Assembly: GCF_018860825.1 (NCBI RefSeq)
Contig: NZ_JAHKPZ010000004.1
Location: 372,001 to 436,000, forward strand
Length of the DNA stretch: 64,000 bases
Direction: 5' to 3'
Source of the DNA: Lacinutrix sp. C3R15
GTDB taxonomy: Bacteria; Bacteroidota; Bacteroidia; Flavobacteriales; Flavobacteriaceae
Both the position numbers and the translations under genes were made by a program. Shown here one piece after another: positions 59,878 to 64,000 of this stretch. Under the pieces are notes generated by a model that worked only from the letters and a program-made list of their open reading frames with translations, did no database searches and was not told the DNA's origin. Every line of letters begins with the position of its first letter. Position 1 is the stretch's first letter.

Positions 59878-60672
59878 TTAAGAGTTTTTAATATCTTCTT
59901 CTATTTTAAGGGTAAGCGCAATAAATGCTTCAACGCTTAATTGTTCTGGACGTTTGGCAAAGATAACATCTTCTCTAAGATTATCTGACAGATTGAATGT
60001 TTTTAAACTGTTACGAAGTGTTTTTCTGCGCTGTTGAAAAGCTGTTTTAACAACCTTAAATAGTAGTTTGTCACTACATGCTAAGGTTTGGTTTTCTTTT
60101 CGTGTAAGTCGAAGTACTCCAGACTCTACTTTTGGTGGTGGATTAAAAACATCTGGAGGTACTGTAAATAAATATTCGGCATTGTAAAATGCTTGGGTTA
60201 GTACCGAAAGAATACCGTAAACTTTAGAGCCTTCTTTAGAGCAAATACGTTGTGCTACTTCTTTTTGAAACATGCCCGAAAATTCTGGAATTTGGTCGCG
60301 CATTTCAATAGTTTTAAAAACAATTTGTGTAGATATGTTGTACGGGAAATTACCAATGATGGCAAAGGGTTCTCCTTTAAAAACTTGGTTTAAATCGTGT
60401 TTTAAAAAATCTTTTTCTATTATTCTAGAGGCTAGATTTAGGTAATTATTTTTTAAGTATTCTACAGACTCTGTGTCAATTTCTATGACGTGTGTGGTAA
60501 TTGGTTTATCTAGTAAATACTTGGTAAGCACACCCATTCCTGGACCAATCTCTAAAACGGTTTTGTAGTTTTTAAGCGTTAGTGTGTCTGCAATTTTTTG
60601 TGCAATAGTTTCATCATTTAAAAAATGCTGACCTAGATGTTTTTTTGCTTTTACTTGATGGTTATTTGCCAC
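59878..60672 (-). CDS. rsmA: 16S rRNA dimethyladenosine methyltransferase
   Basis: 264 residues. [20 protein letters not shown]-binding [11 protein letters not shown], catalytic NFPYNIST, and a C-terminal helical domain ([14 protein letters not shown]). Dimethylates two adenines near the 3' end of 16S rRNA. It lies 11 bases upstream of mgtE, an arrangement common in flavobacteria. Confidence 0.96.
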   Translation of the reverse strand: MANNHQVKAKKHLGQHFLNDETIAQKIADTLTLKNYKTVLEIGPGMGVLTKYLLDKPITTHVIEIDTESVEYLKNNYLNLASRIIEKDFLKHDLNQVFKGEPFAIIGNFPYNISTQIVFKTIEMRDQIPEFSGMFQKEVAQRICSKEGSKVYGILSVLTQAFYNAEYLFTVPPDVFNPPPKVESGVLRLTRKENQTLACSDKLLFKVVKTAFQQRRKTLRNSLKTFNLSDNLREDVIFAKRPEQLSVEAFIALTLKIEEDIKNS

Positions 60673-60734
60673 GTAATTACTTTTTTAGTTGTTAATATAG
60701 GCTTTTTAACTGCGCTTACAGTGACAAAGCTAGC

Positions 60735-61058
60735 TTATTTAAAGTTTACTGTATATTCATCTACAATTTGAAGTTCTGTTCTAAATGAAAGCATTTTATC
60801 TGCAAACTTTTTTAGGCCTTCTGCTTTTAGTTTTTCGGCATCTTCTTTATAGTATGCATCCAGCGCTTCTCTAGAATACGATCTGTATTGTACCGAGTAG
60901 GTGTGGCCTCCTAATTCTTCTTCTACTAAAACTTTAGTAAGTGTTGCTTTTTCAAATTTACCAGTGCCTAACACTTGCGGAATATGTTCTTTTATCCAAA
61001 CCAGCCATTCTTGGTGAATGCTATCGTCTATGTTTACTGTTACGTTGTATATTACCAT
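60735..61058 (-). CDS. DUF4286 family protein
   Basis: 107 residues, start MVIYNVTVNIDDSIHQEWL, a short ferredoxin-like domain seen next to rsmA or serS in flavobacteria. Function unknown. Confidence 0.85.
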   Translation of the reverse strand: MVIYNVTVNIDDSIHQEWLVWIKEHIPQVLGTGKFEKATLTKVLVEEELGGHTYSVQYRSYSREALDAYYKEDAEKLKAEGLKKFADKMLSFRTELQIVDEYTVNFK

Positions 61059-61101
61059 AATTTTATAAGTGAAATGTGCTAAAACTAAATTTTAAAATTA
61101 A

Positions 61102-61611
61102 TTATAAAGTTTTTGCAAATAACAGAAGTTCTTCATCATCATCAAAAGGTTTCACTCTTTTTTGATAAGATAAGCCTAATTTTTCTAATAATTTAATAGA
61201 ATTGGTGTTGGTTGGTAAAGTAATGGCTACAACTTTTTTTAACTCAAAAGTTTCTTTTGCTAGTTTTAATACGGTTAATGAGGCTTCAGATCCATAACCT
61301 TTTCCTTCGTGTTCTGGTAGCATAGCAAAACCAATATCTACATGTTCTAGGGTGTCTCTTTTTAAGAGTCCGCAAGTACCAATAGGAGTATTGTTTTCTT
61401 TTAGCTTTAGTATGTAAAAACCAAACTTGTTTGTTTTGTAGCTTTTAAGGTGTGTGTTGGTTATATAGTTTTTGGCAGCTTCTATGGTTTTAATATTTCT
61501 ATCTCCAATGTATTTTAGCCAATGTGGCGTGTTTACTAACTGCAATAAAAAAGGAGCATCTGCTAATGTAAATTTAGATAGTGTTAGTCTTTTGGTTTCT
61601 GCTACAATCAT
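61102..61611 (-). CDS. GNAT-family N-acetyltransferase (RimJ/RimL type)
   Basis: 169 residues. The start at 61611 (MIVAETKRLTLSKF) matches RimJ-type enzymes; the longer reading frame from 61668 adds 19 unlikely residues. Acetyl-CoA motif GFAMLPEHEGKGYGSEASLT. Ribosomal-protein or other N-terminal acetylation is possible; the substrate is unknown. Confidence 0.87.
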   Translation of the reverse strand: MIVAETKRLTLSKFTLADAPFLLQLVNTPHWLKYIGDRNIKTIEAAKNYITNTHLKSYKTNKFGFYILKLKENNTPIGTCGLLKRDTLEHVDIGFAMLPEHEGKGYGSEASLTVLKLAKETFELKKVVAITLPTNTNSIKLLEKLGLSYQKRVKPFDDDEELLLFAKTL

Positions 61612-61691
61612 TTTTTTATTTTGGTGTAATAAGATTTCTCTACAGGCTGGAGATTGCATAGGTTTCAATCGTTGGTCATCTGTTTTGCGTG

Positions 61692-63467
61692 TTAGTTAAT
61701 AGCGTCTCCACGCAGCATTCTGTAGTTTTTTCTTGCTTCTACAAAATAGATGCTATCTTGGTGGTTAAATATAATCTGTTCATACAATTCTTTAGCTTTT
61801 TCTGGAAGCATTAAATGGTCATTATATAATTTTGCTAAATAAAAAAGCGCATCGTCTGCAAGAATTTCTTCTTTATAATTGGTGATGATTAGTTTGTAGT
61901 TATCTGCAGCTTTTTGGTATTGTTTTTTGCTTTCAAAAAGTTGTGCTTGTTTGTATAAGGCTTGGTCAATAATAGTTTCGGTTTTATGTGCTTCTAAAAT
62001 TGTATCGAGTAAGCTTATTGCCTGGTCTGTTTTGTTTTGAAAAGCAAACAAATCTGCTTTAGCATATAGTTTTAAAGCGGTTTGTGTAGAGTCTTCATAT
62101 TTGTTGTCTGAAATGAGTAGCTTTAAATCTAAAGCATCATTAGCAATAAGTTGTGAAGTAGAAGATTTTAATATTTTTAATTGAGATTCTGCCCATTTAA
62201 AATCACCTTTATAATAGCTGGTTTTTGCTACTTTAAAGCGTGCTTCTTGTGATATGGTACTGTTTTTTAGACTTCGTTGAATTTGTGTGTAATAAATTAA
62301 TGCTTCGTTAAATTTTTCTTGAAACACTAATATGTCTGCTAGTTCTAATTTTACTTTAGCTGCATGGTAAGAAGATAGGCGTTGCTTTAAGCTTTCTTTT
62401 AAAAGTAGGGTTGCTTGTTGTGTATTGTTTAAATTAAAAGCTAAAAAATGCGCATAAGCTACTTGCAAATCTAATGTGCCTTGATGTTTGCCATAGGTTT
62501 CTAATAAATCTAAATATTTTTTGTTTAAATCTGCATAGTCTTTAGGTGCTGCATTTTTTGTTTTAATTTGAAGTATATGGTTTTCTGCTTGTAAGGTGAT
62601 TTCTGGGTCTTGCGCAATTTTTATAATATATTCAAAAATTTCTATTGCAATAGCATCTTGGTTTTCATTGGCAGCAATTAAAGCAATGCTTTCTATTCTG
62701 TCTAGGCTTACTGGATCTCTTTTAAAAATTGCTTTTTCTTGGGTAAATGCTTTGTAGTATTCTTTTTGTTGAATAAATAACCAGCTTAATAAATTATTAA
62801 ACAACAAGTCTGGTGTTTCTTGAATTTTTTTTAACAGTATTTTTTTTAAGATAATATTGTTTGGGTTGTTTTTATCTTCACTTATAAATTCGCTAAAAGC
62901 ACGTTTTATGGTGTTTGTATAGTTTACTTGATATTGAATAATTTCAATATAGCTAGAAAACATTTTTTCTATTTTCCCTTGTTCGCCATAAATTTTAGAT
63001 AGATTTAATTGTATGTTGAAATTGTATTCGGGTTTAATTTGTATAGCCTTTTCATAGGCAGCGATTGCTTGTTCAAGAAGCGAATGATCTTCAAACGCAC
63101 GAGCAATATAAAAAATAGCATTTGGCTCTATATCTATAGCTTCAATGGCTTTATTGTAGTTTAAGTTAGCGTTTTCTAAATCGTTTTTTAGTTGGTAATT
63201 ATAGCCAAGTTCAACAAATAAAGCGGGGTTTTTTAGTGTTGAATTTTGTAGTAATTCTTGAGATTGATCTAATTGCTCTAACTGTTGATGTGTTTTTACT
63301 AATTGTATTAGATAAACGTAATGGGTTGGGTTTTTTTGGTGTAGTGTTTTGTAAAGCAATTGTGCTTTTTCAAACTCTCCGTTTTTAAAGTATTCTTTCG
63401 CCAAAAAATCTTCTTGCGCAATAGCGTGAAAACTAAATAGAAAAAAAAATAGATATATAAACTTCAT
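61692..63467 (-). CDS. TPR-repeat exported protein
   Basis: 591 residues. Signal peptide (FIYLFFFLFSFHAIAQ) and at least ten tetratricopeptide repeats spread over the full length (for example EDHSLLEQAIAAYEKAIQIK, KKQYQKAADNYKLI). Probably a periplasmic or outer-membrane assembly or binding protein. The lack of a lipid cysteine suggests a soluble protein. Confidence 0.85.
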   Translation of the reverse strand: MKFIYLFFFLFSFHAIAQEDFLAKEYFKNGEFEKAQLLYKTLHQKNPTHYVYLIQLVKTHQQLEQLDQSQELLQNSTLKNPALFVELGYNYQLKNDLENANLNYNKAIEAIDIEPNAIFYIARAFEDHSLLEQAIAAYEKAIQIKPEYNFNIQLNLSKIYGEQGKIEKMFSSYIEIIQYQVNYTNTIKRAFSEFISEDKNNPNNIILKKILLKKIQETPDLLFNNLLSWLFIQQKEYYKAFTQEKAIFKRDPVSLDRIESIALIAANENQDAIAIEIFEYIIKIAQDPEITLQAENHILQIKTKNAAPKDYADLNKKYLDLLETYGKHQGTLDLQVAYAHFLAFNLNNTQQATLLLKESLKQRLSSYHAAKVKLELADILVFQEKFNEALIYYTQIQRSLKNSTISQEARFKVAKTSYYKGDFKWAESQLKILKSSTSQLIANDALDLKLLISDNKYEDSTQTALKLYAKADLFAFQNKTDQAISLLDTILEAHKTETIIDQALYKQAQLFESKKQYQKAADNYKLIITNYKEEILADDALFYLAKLYNDHLMLPEKAKELYEQIIFNHQDSIYFVEARKNYRMLRGDAIN

Positions 63468-63915
63468 AAACGTGTAGCAATAGCTTTGCGTAAATATAAC
63501 AAATGTAACTAGTAGAAGTTGTAAAATTTATGCTAAAAAAATGCCTGAAATTGTATTTCAGGCATTTGCCAATCTAATAAATGTGCTATTAATCGATGTC
63601 AATTTAACATGATTCAAATATTCGATTGGGACAAATATTTTATATTTCTCATTTTAAATCTTAATCTATTGGTGTTTATACTGTTTATGTAAAAAAATGA
63701 AAACAACATTAAGCAACAGCAAACAACAGTAAATAACAAGTAGGATGTACTTGATTTTTTATACAGGCTTTATCGTTGGTTTTATAAAAATCTGATTTTT
63801 TTTTTAATTATCCTTAAAAATTGGCATAAAATCGTTGAACGACGTTGATTTTTGTTTCTTTGTCGATAAAAAAGAACGATTTGCTATAATTTTGAAAGAA
63901 AAAACTTATTAACTA
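63468..63915. other. 448-base intergenic region between serS and the TPR gene
   Basis: AT-rich with only very short ORFs on either strand. It contains the terminator at 63539-63567. The stretch 63600-63900 shows no clear RNA gene or promoter that I can identify. Confidence 0.4.
63539..63567 (-). terminator. Intrinsic terminator in the serS-TPR intergenic region
   Basis: 13-bp stem AAATGCCTGAAAT/ATTTCAGGCATTT, loop TGT, followed by seven U on the minus strand. It lies about 350 bases after the serS stop and 70 bases before the TPR gene start. Confidence 0.85.
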
Positions 63916-64000
63916 TTAGTTGATAATTTTAAAACCAGTGTAAGGTACTAATGCTTCGGGAATTACAATTCCGTCTTCGGTTTGGTAGTTTTCTAAAATA
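63916..64000 (-). CDS. serS: Seryl-tRNA synthetase, C-terminal end (cut by window edge)
   Basis: Only the last 27 codons are visible, ending LENYQTEDGIVIPEALVPY then TGFKIIN. The NYQ...G.V.IPE.L.PY pattern is the C-terminus of bacterial SerRS. The rest of the gene is beyond the right edge. Confidence 0.85.
   Translation of the reverse strand, partial: ILENYQTEDGIVIPEALVPYTGFKIIN

Noticed and set aside
1-64000. CRISPR arrays, tRNA/rRNA genes, insertion sequences or prophage
   Set aside because: I looked for regular repeats, transposase motifs and tRNA-like cloverleaf ends and found none; a tRNA scan would be the decisive test.

Overview
The window is an AT-rich bacterial chromosome segment that reads as a marine flavobacterium (Bacteroidota, Flavobacteriaceae-like). 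The support is a SusC/SusD pair, lipoproteins with K/D/E-rich residues after the lipid cysteine, A-rich leaders instead of Shine-Dalgarno boxes, several matches to the Bacteroidota promoter (TTG...TAnnTTTG), and housekeeping genes of that group. I see no rRNA, tRNA, CRISPR array or insertion sequence.

Positions 1-23100 hold a complete alginate utilisation locus, all on the minus strand, in three transcription units. Unit C (from ~23090): PL6 lyase, PL7 lyase, a gluconokinase/6-phosphogluconate dehydrogenase fusion, and an Nramp-fold transporter without the usual metal ligands. Unit B (from ~16145): a second PL6 lyase, a PL17 oligoalginate lyase and the cupin KdgF. Unit A (from ~10840): SusC, SusD, GntR/FadR regulator, MFS transporter, two SDR reductases, KDG kinase, KDPG aldolase and a LacI regulator cut by the window edge. 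Together they cover lysis of alginate at the surface, uptake, cleavage to unsaturated monouronate, conversion to DEH, reduction to KDG, phosphorylation and aldol cleavage to pyruvate and glyceraldehyde-3-phosphate. Each unit is preceded by the same tandem 12-bp dyad (TTGGTNNACCAA twice, 13 bp apart), overlapping a good -7/-33 promoter. The dyad closely matches the known UxuR/ExuR-type site of the GntR/FCD family, so the locus's own GntR protein is the likely regulator.

Positions 23200-45600 are mostly housekeeping and small accessory genes: a peptidoglycan hydrolase-like protein, two paralogous lipocalin-like proteins flanking tex and an NlpE/META lipoprotein, metG, an LD-carboxypeptidase, a YraN-like nuclease, a TetR-controlled redox/dehalogenase cluster with two matching operator dyads, a duplicated PLP-enzyme-like protein, a YHYH lipoprotein, a thioredoxin-fold protein, mfd, and a TerB-like protein.

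Positions 45600-48900 hold a compact four-gene signalling cluster: a coiled-coil protein, a roadblock/longin-like protein, a Ras/Rab-like small GTPase with unusual switch residues, and a hybrid histidine kinase. This is the best candidate in the window for a little-described system.

Positions 48900-64000 are fbp, a GNAT gene with lysC, a bifunctional acyltransferase (aminolipid synthesis type), an ArsR regulator, two VOC proteins, a 2-hydroxyacid dehydrogenase, mgtE, rsmA, a TPR protein and the 3' end of serS. Several intrinsic terminators and a few palindromic intergenic repeats are also marked.
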